A stretch of DNA of 64,000 bases from Burkholderiales bacterium 70-64 (GCA_001898645.1 MKUQ01000025.1:1-64000); one strand, 5' to 3'. Numbered from the stretch's first letter, positions 42,503 to 51,495 are shown. Notes: generated by a model not told the origin, from the letters alone. Made by a program: numbers and translations.

Positions 42503-43192
42503 TCAGTCGATCAGCAGCTGGTAGCCGCGGCCGCGCACCGTCTCGATCCACGAGCGGGCGTCGTCGCGCGGGCCGAGCTTCTGGCGCAGGCTGCTCACGT
42601 GCACGTCGATGCTGCGGTCGAAGCGTGCCAGCGGACGCCCGAGCGCCTGCTCCGAGAGCTCGGCCTTGCCGACCACGCGGCCGGCATGGCGGGCGAGCAC
42701 CTCCAGCAGGCTGAACTCGGTGCTGGTGAGCGCGAGCGTCCGGCCGTGCCAGGTCGCCTGGCGCTTGCCCGGCGACAGCCACAGCGGGCCCGCCGTGAAC
42801 GCCTCGTTGCCGGCCGCGGCGGCCTCGTGTCCGCGCGCGCGCCGCAGGATGGCGCGCAGGCGCGCGGCGAGCTCGCGCGGCGTGCACGGCTTGGGAACGT
42901 AGTCGTCGGCGCCGAGCTCCAGCCCCACGATGCGGTCCACGTCGTCGCCGCGGGCGGTGAGCATGAGCACCGGCACCGCGCTGGCGGCGCGGATGCGCCG
43001 CAGCGCCTCCACGCCGTCGAGGCGCGGCATCATCACGTCCAGCACGACGATGTCGTAGTCGCCGGCGAGCGCGCGTTCGGCGCCGCTCGCGCCGTCGTGC
43101 ACGGCATCGGTCTCGAAGCCTTCCTGCTGCAGGAATTCGCGCAGCAGGTCGGTCAGCTCGACGTCGTCGTCGACCAGCAGGACGCGGGGCAT
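42503..43192 (-). CDS. cpxR: CpxR-like OmpR-family response regulator
   Basis: The 229-residue regulator begins MPRVLLVDDDVELTDLLREFL, with the phosphorylated Asp in IVVLDVMMP (about residue 51) and the switch Lys in DDYVPKPCTPREL. The winged-helix domain (about 130-229) has STEFSLLEVLARHAGRVVGKAEL and RSIDVHVSSLRQKLG, close to CpxR. The ATG at 43192 gives the family length; longer upstream readings cross the promoter region. The kinase gene follows after 10 bases. A CpxR box lies 85 bases upstream, so autoregulation is expected. Confidence 0.87.
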   Translation of the reverse strand: MPRVLLVDDDVELTDLLREFLQQEGFETDAVHDGASGAERALAGDYDIVVLDVMMPRLDGVEALRRIRAASAVPVLMLTARGDDVDRIVGLELGADDYVPKPCTPRELAARLRAILRRARGHEAAAAGNEAFTAGPLWLSPGKRQATWHGRTLALTSTEFSLLEVLARHAGRVVGKAELSEQALGRPLARFDRSIDVHVSSLRQKLGPRDDARSWIETVRGRGYQLLID

Positions 43193-43276
43193 CGCGGCAG
43201 GGGCAGGGTGGGCATGGCGTCGATCATATCGGCCGCGCCGCCGCGCGGCGCACCGGCATGCAAACCGATACCGATC

Positions 43277-43291
43277 TTTACCGGCTTTTAC
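43277..43291 (-). promoter_or_regulatory. perfect CpxR box GTAAA-N5-GTAAA
   Basis: On the minus strand the sequence reads GTAAAAGCCGGTAAA, an exact match to the CpxR consensus GTAAA-N5-GTAAA. It lies between the divergent cpxR-like and spy-like genes, about 85 bases from the first and 98 from the second. One box could serve both promoters. Confidence 0.8.
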
Positions 43292-43388
43292 ATGGTGCGA
43301 ACGGCGGTTAACGCGCCGGGCGCGCATCGTACGGTCGTGGCGGCGCCGCGGCGGTGCCGGCCCGGACAGCAACCGAAAGGAGTTCACG

Positions 43389-43958
43389 ATGAAATCAGCA
43401 CGTCTCGCCGGCCTGGCCCTTGCGGGCGGCATGGCCCTCGCGGTCCCGTTCCTGGCCTCGGCGCAGCCCGGTCCCGGCCCCGGCGGTCCCGGTCCCCGCA
43501 TGGGAGGCGATTTCCATTCCATGCATGCGCGCCACGGTCACGGCGGGCACGGCGAGTGGGGCATGGGCGGCGGCTTCCTGCGCGGGCTCGACCTGACCGA
43601 AGCGCAGCGCGACAAGGTGTTCAACGTGATGCACGCCAATGCGCCGGCCATGCGCGAGCAGGGCAAGGTGCTGCACGCCGCGCGCGCCGATCTGGCGAAG
43701 CTGGCGCTGTCGAACGACTACGACGAGGCCAAGGCCAAGGCGCTCACCGAGCGCAGCGCTCAGGCGATGGCCACCATGGCCCAGCTGCGCGCGCGCGGCA
43801 TGAACGAGATCTTCCGCGCCCTCACGCCCGAGCAGCAGGCCAAGGTGCTCGAGCGCCAGGCCCGCTGGGAGCAGCGCGGCCAGGGACGCCGCGGTCCCGG
43901 TGGGCCCGGCCCGGGTGCACCCGGCCGCCCGGGGAGCCCGGCCGCGCCGCGCGGCTGA
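43389..43958 (+). CDS. Spy/CpxP-family periplasmic chaperone
   Basis: The 189-residue protein has a signal peptide (cleavage likely after LASAQ), a Gly/Pro/His-rich N-terminal segment (HSMHARHGHGGHGEWGMGGG) and a helical core with two LTxxQ-type motifs (LTEAQRDKVF, LTPEQQAKVL). Spy and CpxP are envelope stress chaperones or pathway modulators. The His-rich segment could bind metal. It has a low-complexity Pro/Gly tail (GRRGPGGPGPGAPGRPG). AAAGGAG precedes the ATG. It is divergent from the Cpx-like pair with a perfect CpxR box between. Confidence 0.87.
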   Translation: MKSARLAGLALAGGMALAVPFLASAQPGPGPGGPGPRMGGDFHSMHARHGHGGHGEWGMGGGFLRGLDLTEAQRDKVFNVMHANAPAMREQGKVLHAARADLAKLALSNDYDEAKAKALTERSAQAMATMAQLRARGMNEIFRALTPEQQAKVLERQARWEQRGQGRRGPGGPGPGAPGRPGSPAAPRG

Positions 43959-44022
43959 AGGCGCAAGACGGGGCGACCGCGCGCCGCGCCTGCGGCGCGC
44001 GGCCGTTCCGGTACAGTGCCGC

Positions 44023-44568
44023 ATGGCACTGAAAGCCACCATCTACAAGGCCGAGCTGTCGGTCGCGGATATGGACCGCGGCCACTACGGCGATCATTCG
44101 CTGACCATCGCGCGGCATCCGTCGGAAACCGAGGAGCGGATGATGATGCGCGTGCTCGCGTTCGGGCTGCACGCCGACCCGGCGCTGGCCTTCGGGCGCG
44201 GCCTGTCCAGCGACGACGAGCCGGACTTGAGCCGCGCCGACCTCACCGGCGCGATCGAGGCCTGGATCGACGTCGGCTGGCCCGACGAAAGGCGCGTGCG
44301 GCGCGCGGCCTCGCGCGCCGGCGCGGTGACCGTGCTCACCTACGGCGGCGCCAAGGCCGATGCCTGGTGGGCGCAGAACGGCGGCGCGCTCGCCCGCTGC
44401 GGCAACCTCGAGGTGCTCGAGGTGCCGCCCGGGGCCACCGCCGAGCTGGCCGCGCTGGCGCGGCGGGCCATGCGGCTGCACTGCTCGATCCAGGACGGCC
44501 ACGTCCTGTTCGGCTCGGACGACGGACAGGTGGCGTTCGAGCCGGCGGTACGCAAGGCGCGGGCCTGA
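44023..44568 (+). CDS. yaeQ: YaeQ family protein
   Basis: The 181-residue protein begins MALKATIYKAELSVADMDRGHYGDHSLTIARHPSETEERMMMRVLAFGL, the hallmark of YaeQ. It continues DLTGAIEAWIDVGWPDERRVRRAASRA. The fold is PD-(D/E)XK nuclease-like; residues of that site (GAIEAWIDVG, then VTVLTYGG) are visible. Its function in cells is not established. It is followed on the same strand after 108 bases by the SEC-C protein gene. Confidence 0.92.
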   Translation: MALKATIYKAELSVADMDRGHYGDHSLTIARHPSETEERMMMRVLAFGLHADPALAFGRGLSSDDEPDLSRADLTGAIEAWIDVGWPDERRVRRAASRAGAVTVLTYGGAKADAWWAQNGGALARCGNLEVLEVPPGATAELAALARRAMRLHCSIQDGHVLFGSDDGQVAFEPAVRKARA

Positions 44569-44676
44569 CGCGGCCGCGGCCCTGTCGCCGCTTCGCCGCC
44601 AAGCCGCCGCGGCGGTACGCCGAGAGGCGGAGCCGGCAGGGCGGGATGGGAGCGCCGAGCGCGTAACATCCGGGCC

Positions 44677-45390
44677 ATGATCACCGACATCCTTGATGCG
44701 TCCGGTCAGCCGGACCTGGGCGAGGCCGACTTCGACCGCCTGGACGAGCTGCTCGCGGCGCTGGACGACGACGACGCGATGGTGGTCGAGGAGCTCGACG
44801 GCTTCCTCGCCGCGCTCGCCTGCGCGCCCGAGCCGGTCTCGGCCGCCGACTACCTGCCGGTGGTGCTCGGCCTCGAGGAACGGCCCGACGCGGCGGCCCG
44901 GATCGCGCCCGACGATGCGCTGCCGTCGCTGGTGCGCCGGCACGCGCGGGCGATGAGCGCGGCGCTCGACGCGCAGGCCTACGCCCCCGTGCTGGCCTAT
45001 GACGAGCACGGGCAGCCCGACGGCAGCGCCTGGGCGGTGGGCTTTCTGCGCGCCGTCGAGGCAGCCCCCGAGAGCTGGGAGGCGATGCTCGAGGAGAAGG
45101 AGTTCGGCGATGCGCTCGACGCCATGGAGGCGCTGGCCGCCACGCTCGACGCCGATGATCCGGCGCGCCAGCCGCCGCTCGCGCGCCGCGAGCGCGATGC
45201 GCTCATCGACCGGATGATCGCCGACGTGGCCGACATCCACGAGTTCTTCCGGCCCTACCGGCAGACGGGCACCACGCCGCAGGCGATGCGGGTCGAGACC
45301 GTGCGCCGGGAGCAGCCCAAGGTCGGCCGCAACGAGCCCTGCCCCTGCGGCAGCGGGCGCAAGTACAAGGCCTGCTGCGGCGCGAGCTGA
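44677..45390 (+). CDS. YecA/UPF0149-family protein with C-terminal SEC-C motif
   Basis: The 237-residue protein has a helical YecA-type domain ([28 protein letters not shown], about residues 35-65). It ends in a zinc-binding SEC-C motif, [20 protein letters not shown], as found at the end of SecA. The motif binds ribosomes or SecB-like partners in other proteins, but the role here is unknown. Its stop is followed directly by a strong hairpin of the GAACGTG family. Confidence 0.9.
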   Translation: MITDILDASGQPDLGEADFDRLDELLAALDDDDAMVVEELDGFLAALACAPEPVSAADYLPVVLGLEERPDAAARIAPDDALPSLVRRHARAMSAALDAQAYAPVLAYDEHGQPDGSAWAVGFLRAVEAAPESWEAMLEEKEFGDALDAMEALAATLDADDPARQPPLARRERDALIDRMIADVADIHEFFRPYRQTGTTPQAMRVETVRREQPKVGRNEPCPCGSGRKYKACCGAS

Positions 45391-45452
45391 GAACGTGCGC
45401 AGGAATCTACTGCGCAACCTCGGGCCGCTCGCTACGATTCCTGCGCACGTTC
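45391..45452. repeat. GAACGTG-family hairpin between convergent genes
   Basis: The arms GAACGTGCGCAGGAATC (45391-45407) and GATTCCTGCGCACGTTC (45436-45452) are perfect 17-base complements around a 28-base loop. The loop carries ACCTCGGGCCGCTCGCTAC, also seen at 28151-28169 beside the outer right arm of the nested palindrome element. It follows the SEC-C gene stop and faces the sortase gene end, so a bidirectional terminator is plausible. Confidence 0.8.
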
Positions 45453-45471
45453 ATCACGTGCTGCCCGGGCT

Positions 45472-46122
45472 TCAGGCGCCGTCGGCCACGGCCGACACCA
45501 CGTAGCGCAGCGGCCCGCCGGGGCGGATGGCGTCGAACGGCCAGCAGGTCACCAGGGTGAGCTCGTCGATGCCGCGATCGGCGACCACGCCCAGGTCGCG
45601 CCGGTCGACGACGCGGGTCGCCACGACGCGGTACGTCCGGTGCCGTCCGTCGAGCCGCTCGACCTCGACGTGCTGGCCCGGCGCGACCTGCTCGAGGATC
45701 CGGAAGTGGGTGTCGCGATGGCCGCTGACCACGCTGTTGCCGGCGCTTCCCGGCAGCGGCGAGCCGGCGCGGCGGCCCGGCCCGAAGGCGAGCACGCGGC
45801 CCGAATCGCCGTCGAGCACGATCAGCGAGCGCGCCTGCTCGACGAAGGTGATGCGCGCCACTGCCGTGGTGTCGGCCCAGGCCCAGGGCCGCGCATGGGG
45901 CCGGGCCTCGGCGAGGTTGCGCTGCCACGCCTGCTCGATGAGCGTCTGCGCGAGCCAGGCCTTGGCGTGCAGCGCCAGCCCGGCGCCGAGCTGCCACAGG
46001 CCCGCCGCGGCCAGCGCGGCGATCACCAGCCGCCGGCGGTTGCGCCGTGCCCACAGCGCGCGCCAGCCGTAGCGCAGGTCGATGCGGCGGTCGATGAGCC
46101 ACAGGCGCAGGGTCTGGATCAT
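45472..46122 (-). CDS. class GN-type sortase of dedicated proteobacterial sortase system
   Basis: The 216-residue transpeptidase has an N-terminal membrane segment (about residues 32-52) and the sortase barrel with catalytic His135 (VVSGHRDTHF), Cys193 (TLVTCWPF) and Arg206 (PLRYVV). Sortases of this group occur singly in Gram-negative genomes beside one VIT/vWA target and a two-component pair; all four are present here. Its start overlaps the target's stop in ATGA. The attachment site for its product in the Gram-negative envelope is not known. Confidence 0.9.
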   Translation of the reverse strand: MIQTLRLWLIDRRIDLRYGWRALWARRNRRRLVIAALAAAGLWQLGAGLALHAKAWLAQTLIEQAWQRNLAEARPHARPWAWADTTAVARITFVEQARSLIVLDGDSGRVLAFGPGRRAGSPLPGSAGNSVVSGHRDTHFRILEQVAPGQHVEVERLDGRHRTYRVVATRVVDRRDLGVVADRGIDELTLVTCWPFDAIRPGGPLRYVVSAVADGA

Positions 46123-48320
46123 CGCGCGCCTCCTGCCGGATGCGCGGCGAGCCGCGCGCGCAGCGCCGGGGCGAGCGCCGGGAGCAGCGCCAGGGCGAGC
46201 AGCAGCAGGCCGGCGGCGACGTGCAGCGCGGCCGGCGTCGCGCCCTGCGCGAGCTCGCCCTGGCCGAGCACTGCCTCGAGCTCCCAGCCGTCGGGCAGGT
46301 GCGTGGGTACCGTGGTCGATGTCAGCGGTGCATCGGCGGGGCGTGCCGGGGTGACATCCACCGCGACCAGGCTGGTGTAGGCGGTGACGAGGTGGTGCGC
46401 CAGCCCGAGGTCGCGCACCTGCGCACGCAGCCGTTCGATGCTCGCGGCATCGCCCGAAGCGCGCGCGATCTCGTCGCCGAGCGTCTCGATGCGCTGGCGC
46501 GCCCAGGCCGCATGCAGGCCGCTGCCTTCCCCGGGCGCCGCGGGGACGCGGCTTTCCCAGCGGATGCCGCCGGCGGTGCCGGACACGATGGCCGCCGACG
46601 GGGCCGAAGCGAAGCGTGCCTGCACCACCACCGGCTCGCCGGCATACAGCTCGCCGGGCAGCGCGACCGCCTCGAGCGGCTGCGCGCCCTCGAAGCGCAG
46701 CTGCAGGTCGCCCACCATCGGATGAGCCAGCTTGGCGTAGAGCTCGCCCATCCTGCGCTCGACCTCCTCGACGCGGCCGATGTAGGTGTAGCTGCCGCGG
46801 CCGGCCGCCGCGGCCTTGCGCATGAACCAGCCGTTAGGCGCCGAGCCGATGCCGACGGTGAAGAAGCGCCGCGCGCCGAGCCTGCGCTCGATCAGCGTCA
46901 GCATGTCGGCCTCGTAGCCGACCGCGCCGTCGGTCATGAACACGACCTGCGCCACGCGGCCGGGCGCGGCCGGCGCACCGAGCGCCTGCTCGATGGCGCC
47001 GCGCATCTCGGTGCCTCCTTCCGCGCGCAGCCGCTCGATCCAGGCCAGGGCCTCGCGCCGGCTCGTCTCGTCGAAGGGGCGCGGGGCCGGATACAGGCTG
47101 GAGTGGCTGTTGGCGAAGCGGATCACGTTGAAGCTGTCGCCCGGACGCAGCTGCGCGAGCCCGAAGCGCAGCGCGCGCAGCGCCTGCTCGAACGACGCGC
47201 CGGCCATCGAGCCCGAGGTGTCGATGACGAAGGTGGTCTCGCGCGGCAGCCGCGCCTGCGCGCCGTGCGCATCCAGCGGCGGGGCGAGCACCAGCAGGCC
47301 GTACCACGCGTCGTCGAGGCGTTCGGTGCGGAAGGCCGCGGCTGGCGCAGTGCCCGGCTTCGGCGCCCATTCGAGCTCGAAGTCGCGATCGGCGACCGCG
47401 CCCCCGGCCAGGGCGATCTCGTGCAGGTAGGGCGCCGCGCTGCGTACGCGGATCGCATGAGTCGAGGAGACCGGCGTCGTGACGGGCACCCCGGCATCGA
47501 GCCGGACCGTGATGGCGACCGGGTTCACCGCGTCCTCCGCGCCGCGCGCGGCCGCCGGCAGCAGCAACGGCGTGACGCCCGGCCCGAGGACGCTGCCGTC
47601 GGGGTCGTAGCGCGGCGCGACCACCGTGGGCAGGCGCAGGCGCCACACGCCGTCCTTCAGGGCGAGCGTCTGCTGGTACTCGATGCGGATCGCGATGCGC
47701 GCGCCCGGCGCGATGTTGGCCACGCGCGCGGTGAACAGGTTCGGGCGCTGCTGCTCGACGAGCGAGGCGCCATGGCCGGCCGCGGCCGCCTCGCGATACT
47801 GGCGGCGCGCGGCGTCGCGTTCGCGGATGCGGCCTTCCACGATGCGCTCGCCCACGTGCATGCGCAGCCGGTCCACCGCGCCGTCGTCGGGCAGCGGGAA
47901 CACATAGAGGCCTTCCAGCCAGTCGCGGCCGGGATTGTGGAAGGTCTGGGTGACGGTGGCGCGCACCACCGGCCCGGTGACCTCGATGTGCATGTCGCTC
48001 TTCTGCAGCGGCGCCGCCTTCAGGCCTTGCGTGGTGCGAAACAGCAGTGCCCCGCGATCGCTGTCGTGCGCCGAGGCCACGCCCGGCAGCCGCTCGATGG
48101 CCGGATCGCCCGGCGCCGGCGCCGGCGCCGGCGTCTGCGTCTGCGTCTGCGTCTGCGCATTGGCCTGGGTGCTCACGATCAGCACCACCGCCGCCAGCAC
48201 CAGCGAGACCAGCAGGGCGGTGCCCAGCACCGAGCCGACGAAGGCGAGCCAGTCGCGCCAGTCGAAGCGCGGCGGGGCATCGGCCAGCGGGGGTTGGCGG
48301 GAAGCGGCGTGTCGCGACAT
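46119..48320 (-). CDS. sortase target: VIT and von Willebrand A domain surface protein
   Basis: The 733-residue protein has an N-terminal membrane segment (about residues 30-52), a Gln-Thr/Pro-Ala linker, and a VIT domain with MHIEVTGPVVRATVTQTFHNPG and ERIVEGRIRERDAARRQYREA. The vWA domain follows, with the MIDAS DTSGSMAG. Near the C-terminus LAQGATPAALHVAAGLLLLALALLP ends in basic residues, the layout of a sorting signal. The motif LAQGATP departs from the LPQTATP-like form I expect for these targets. The ATG at 48320 follows GAGGAG. The (GTCTGC)n repeat at 48137-48160 encodes the linker. Confidence 0.87.
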   Translation of the reverse strand: MSRHAASRQPPLADAPPRFDWRDWLAFVGSVLGTALLVSLVLAAVVLIVSTQANAQTQTQTQTPAPAPAPGDPAIERLPGVASAHDSDRGALLFRTTQGLKAAPLQKSDMHIEVTGPVVRATVTQTFHNPGRDWLEGLYVFPLPDDGAVDRLRMHVGERIVEGRIRERDAARRQYREAAAAGHGASLVEQQRPNLFTARVANIAPGARIAIRIEYQQTLALKDGVWRLRLPTVVAPRYDPDGSVLGPGVTPLLLPAAARGAEDAVNPVAITVRLDAGVPVTTPVSSTHAIRVRSAAPYLHEIALAGGAVADRDFELEWAPKPGTAPAAAFRTERLDDAWYGLLVLAPPLDAHGAQARLPRETTFVIDTSGSMAGASFEQALRALRFGLAQLRPGDSFNVIRFANSHSSLYPAPRPFDETSRREALAWIERLRAEGGTEMRGAIEQALGAPAAPGRVAQVVFMTDGAVGYEADMLTLIERRLGARRFFTVGIGSAPNGWFMRKAAAAGRGSYTYIGRVEEVERRMGELYAKLAHPMVGDLQLRFEGAQPLEAVALPGELYAGEPVVVQARFASAPSAAIVSGTAGGIRWESRVPAAPGEGSGLHAAWARQRIETLGDEIARASGDAASIERLRAQVRDLGLAHHLVTAYTSLVAVDVTPARPADAPLTSTTVPTHLPDGWELEAVLGQGELAQGATPAALHVAAGLLLLALALLPALAPALRARLAAHPAGGAR
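48115..48160. repeat. hexanucleotide simple repeats in the sortase-target linker
   Basis: Runs of GGCGCC/GCCGGC and then four GTCTGC units encode Pro-Ala and Gln-Thr repeats. Changes by whole units would keep the frame, so the linker length may vary without switching expression. Confidence 0.6.
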
Positions 48321-48490
48321 CTTGTGGTTCTCCTCGGGGCATCGCAGCAGCTCGCTGCGACACGCATTGCGCGCCCGCGCGGCGGCGCCCGGCGGGCACG
48401 AATCGGATCGAAGGCGGCACGATTCGGGCAATCCGCGGGCAGGCCGGCGGGGTGCCCGGGCCGCGCGCACCTTTGCGCTACAGTGCGCGC

Positions 48491-49186
48491 ATGAGCCGCC
48501 GCATCGCGATCGTCGAGGACGAGCCCGCCATCCGCGAGAACCTGCGCGATGCGCTGGTGCGCCAGGGCTTCGAGGTGCAGGGTTTCGCCGAGCGCAGCTC
48601 GGCGCAGGCGGCGCTGTCGTCGCGGCTGCCCGACATGGCGATCATCGACGTGGGGCTGGGCAGCGAGCCCGACGGCGGCTTCGAGCTGTGCCGCTGGCTG
48701 CGCGGTCACGCGCCTGCGCTGCCGATCGTGATGCTCTCGGCGCGCGATTCGGAGATCGACATCGTGTCGGGCCTGCGACTGGGCGCCGACGACTACCTGA
48801 CCAAGAACGTGAGCCTGCCGCACCTGCTGGCGCGGGTCACTGCGCTGTTCCGGCGCGTCGACGCGCTGGCGCAGCCGCAGCGCCAGACCGAGCAGCTGGT
48901 GCGCGGCGCGCTGCGCCTGGACGTCCCCCGCTTCGAGGCGAGCTGGCGCGGCCAGTCGATCGAGCTGACGGTGACCGAGTTCTGGATGCTGCACGCGCTC
49001 GCCCGCCACCCCGGGCACGTGAAGGATCGCGAGGCGCTGATGCGCGAGTCCAGCCTGGTGGTCGACGACCAGACGGTGACCTCGTACGTCAAGCGCATCC
49101 GGCGCAAGTTCGAGGCGGTGGATCCCGGCTTCGACGCCATCGAGACGATCTACGGCCTGGGCTACCGCTTCGTCGAGCGCGGATAA
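48491..49186 (+). CDS. OmpR-family response regulator of the sortase system
   Basis: The 231-residue regulator starts MSRRIAIVEDEPAIRENLRDAL and has the phospho-acceptor in MAIIDVGLG (about residue 54). An atypical DDYLTKNVSLPHLLARV replaces the common LxKP loop. The winged-helix end is VTSYVKRIRRKFEAVDPGFDAIETIYGLGYRFVERG. These features fit the 'proteobacterial dedicated sortase system' regulator. It is divergent from the target gene and precedes its kinase by 17 bases. The 170-base divergent spacer is GC-rich and shows no clear box. Confidence 0.87.
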   Translation: MSRRIAIVEDEPAIRENLRDALVRQGFEVQGFAERSSAQAALSSRLPDMAIIDVGLGSEPDGGFELCRWLRGHAPALPIVMLSARDSEIDIVSGLRLGADDYLTKNVSLPHLLARVTALFRRVDALAQPQRQTEQLVRGALRLDVPRFEASWRGQSIELTVTEFWMLHALARHPGHVKDREALMRESSLVVDDQTVTSYVKRIRRKFEAVDPGFDAIETIYGLGYRFVERG

Positions 49187-49192
49187 CTAGGA

Positions 49193-49220
49193 GTCTGTCG
49201 GAGTTGAATCGAGCCCGCGC
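49193..49220 (+). repeat. dispersed 28-bp motif, copy over the kinase start
   Basis: This stretch repeats the motif at 7894-7921 with about four changes and overlaps the proposed TTG start of the sortase-system kinase. The first codons of that gene may therefore derive from the repeat. Confidence 0.4.
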
Positions 49221-51282
49221 AGGCTCCCGGCGCCGCTGGCGCCCGACGATCGGGCTGCGCTTCACGCTGGCGCTGGCCATGCTGCCGCTGCTCGCGATGC
49301 CGCTGATCGCCCTGCGCTACGCGGAGGTGATGACCGAGCTGGCGCGCAACGAACGGCTGGAGAACCAGGCGCAGGCCGCGCGCAACCTCGCCGCCTCGCT
49401 GCACGAGCGGCGCGAGCTGTTCGAGGCCGAAGCCGGCGGCCAGCGCCCGGGCGTCGAGCCGCTGCCGGTCGAGCTGCTCGCCGACGTGGCGGTCGACCAG
49501 GACCCCGGCGAGTGGCTCGAGGCGCCCGGGCGCGCGCTGCCCTTCCGCGTGCCGGAGGGCTCCCCCGAGGGCACGCCCGCTCCGGCGCCGCCGGTGCGCC
49601 TGGCCGCGGCCCGCGCGCAGGAGCGCCCGGGGCGCTTCTTCCTGCTCGTCGATGCCGACGACGAGCGGCTGGTGGTGCCCGAGCAGCGCGACGGCGTGGA
49701 GCTGCCCGGCGACGAGCTGATCGTCGAGTACGGCCCGGCGCCCGACGCCATGCAGACGCTGCGCGTGCAGCCGGTCGAGCGTCCGGGAGGCTGGCTGGCG
49801 GAGATCGGCTTCGACCAGGAGCCGGCCCTGCTGCGGGTGCGCGTCACCGACGTCGACTACCTGGGATCGCGCCGCGTCGAGGGCCGGGCCGATTCCGGGC
49901 TGCTGGCGCCGGTGCGCCCGATCGACGCGCGCCGGCGCGACGAGCGCCACGCCGCGCGCTGGGACGAGGCGCTGCGCGGACTGGCGCGCGCGAGCGGGCG
50001 GGTGTCGGTGTACGACGCCGGCGGCGCGCTGCTGGCCCAGGCGGGCCGGGTGTCGAGCGAGCTGGCGCCGGCCGGCGACTGGCAGGCCGGGCTGGCGCGC
50101 CGTCTGCTCTCGGCCACGCGCAGCCTGCGCCCGCAGCGCTTCGTGGAAGAGCCCGGCGGCAGCGGCGATTCGACTCTCACGCCGCTCACGCGCGCGCTGT
50201 CGGGCGTGGCGGCCCAGCAGTCCGAGCGCGTCGCGCTGCAGGCTGGGCTGCCGGTGTGGCTGCTGACCAGCGCGCAGCCGGTGTGGGTCGGCGACCGCGT
50301 GGCCGGCGCCCTGGTGCTCGAGGAGAGCACCGGCTCGCGGCTCGGCCCGGGTCGCGCTGCGATCGAGCGGCTCACGCTGCTGACCGCGGCCGCGATGGCG
50401 GCCAGCGCGCTGGCGCTGCTGGCGATCGGCTCGATCACGGTGGCGCGCATCGTGCGCCTGCGCCGGCAGGCCGAGCAGGCGATCGACGCGCGCGGCAGGG
50501 TGGTCGGCACCGTCGATGCGCCCGGGGTGCGCGACGAGATCGGCGCGCTGGCCGAAAGCCATGCCCGCGTGCTGGAGCGGCTCAGGCAGCACCAGCAGTA
50601 CGTGGGCCAGCTGCGCGCGCGCCTGATGCACGAGCTGCGCACGCCGATCATGGTGGTGCGCTCGTCGCTCGACAACCTGGCCGCCGAGGACGATGCGCAG
50701 CGGCGCGAGGCCTACCTGGCGCGGGTGCGCGAGGGCGCGCAACGCCTCGAACGGCTGGTCGCCAGCATGGGCGAGGCCTCCAGCCTGGAGACCATGCTGG
50801 CGCAGAGCCGGCTCGAGACCACCGACCTGGTCGCGCTGCTGGGCGCCTGCGCCGAGGGCTATCGCGGCGCGTTCGCGCCGCGGCGCTTCGTCGTGGAGTG
50901 CGAGCCGCGCACCGCGTCGTGCCCGGTAGTGCCCGAGGCGATCGTGCAGGCGCTCGACAAGCTGGTCTCCAACGCGGTCGACTTCGCCGAGCCGGACACG
51001 CCGGTCGTGCTGGCGCTGCGCGCCGCGCGCGAGGGCGCGACAGGCGCCGCGCAGTGGGAGATCGCGGTGCGCAACCAGGGGCCGCCGCTGCCGGCGACCA
51101 TGCGCGAGAACCTGTTCGATTCGATGGTGTCGATCCGCGAGCATCGCGCCGGCGCCGACGCCCACCTCGGCCTGGGCCTCTACCTGGTGCGCCTGGTGGC
51201 CGAGTTCCACGGCGGGCGCGCGTTCGCGCGCGACGTGGCCGGCGGCGTCGAGGTCGGCTTCCTACTGGCCCGCAGCGCCTGA
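49204..51282 (+). CDS. sensor histidine kinase of the dedicated sortase system
   Basis: This 692-residue membrane kinase has helices near residues 20-40 and about 385-415 that bracket a long periplasmic sensor with LLVDADDERLVVPEQRDG and LRVRVTDVDYLGSRRVEG. HAMP-like sequence is followed by H-box LMHELRTPIMVVRSSLDNL and N-box KLVSNAVDFAEPDTP; the catalytic G-boxes are reduced but LGLGLYLVRL is present. No ATG lies near the regulator end, so a TTG at 49204 with AGGAG 10 bases upstream is proposed. A later in-frame start would shorten the cytoplasmic N-terminus. It is surely the partner of the regulator. Confidence 0.85.
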   Translation: MNRARAGSRRRWRPTIGLRFTLALAMLPLLAMPLIALRYAEVMTELARNERLENQAQAARNLAASLHERRELFEAEAGGQRPGVEPLPVELLADVAVDQDPGEWLEAPGRALPFRVPEGSPEGTPAPAPPVRLAAARAQERPGRFFLLVDADDERLVVPEQRDGVELPGDELIVEYGPAPDAMQTLRVQPVERPGGWLAEIGFDQEPALLRVRVTDVDYLGSRRVEGRADSGLLAPVRPIDARRRDERHAARWDEALRGLARASGRVSVYDAGGALLAQAGRVSSELAPAGDWQAGLARRLLSATRSLRPQRFVEEPGGSGDSTLTPLTRALSGVAAQQSERVALQAGLPVWLLTSAQPVWVGDRVAGALVLEESTGSRLGPGRAAIERLTLLTAAAMAASALALLAIGSITVARIVRLRRQAEQAIDARGRVVGTVDAPGVRDEIGALAESHARVLERLRQHQQYVGQLRARLMHELRTPIMVVRSSLDNLAAEDDAQRREAYLARVREGAQRLERLVASMGEASSLETMLAQSRLETTDLVALLGACAEGYRGAFAPRRFVVECEPRTASCPVVPEAIVQALDKLVSNAVDFAEPDTPVVLALRAAREGATGAAQWEIAVRNQGPPLPATMRENLFDSMVSIREHRAGADAHLGLGLYLVRLVAEFHGGRAFARDVAGGVEVGFLLARSA

Positions 51283-51495
51283 AGCCGGCGAGCGTTCCCC
51301 GCGCGCGCCATCGCGCCGGGCCGGCAGCACGGCTGCCACCACCGTGCCGCGGCGCGCCTCGTCGCCCGTATCAGGGGTGGAGATGCTCACCGGCTGGTCC
51401 GCGTCGTCGCTGTCGGGAAGGCGCACGCCGATCGACCAGGCCACGGCCGTGGTCATGAGGAGTGCGTGCACGACGGGGCGTTTGGAAATCCTCAT
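51262..51495 (-). CDS. small hypothetical exported protein downstream of protease gene
   Basis: The 77-residue ORF begins MRISKRPVVHALLMTTAVAWSIGV, a signal- or anchor-like N-terminus. It continues as hydrophilic sequence with no recognisable motif. AGGAG lies 10 bases before the ATG. It follows the DegP/MucD-like gene by 42 bases on the same strand and overlaps the end of the sortase-system kinase by 21 bases in antisense. It may be a genuine operon partner of the protease. Confidence 0.4.
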   Translation of the reverse strand: MRISKRPVVHALLMTTAVAWSIGVRLPDSDDADQPVSISTPDTGDEARRGTVVAAVLPARRDGARGERSPASGAAGQ

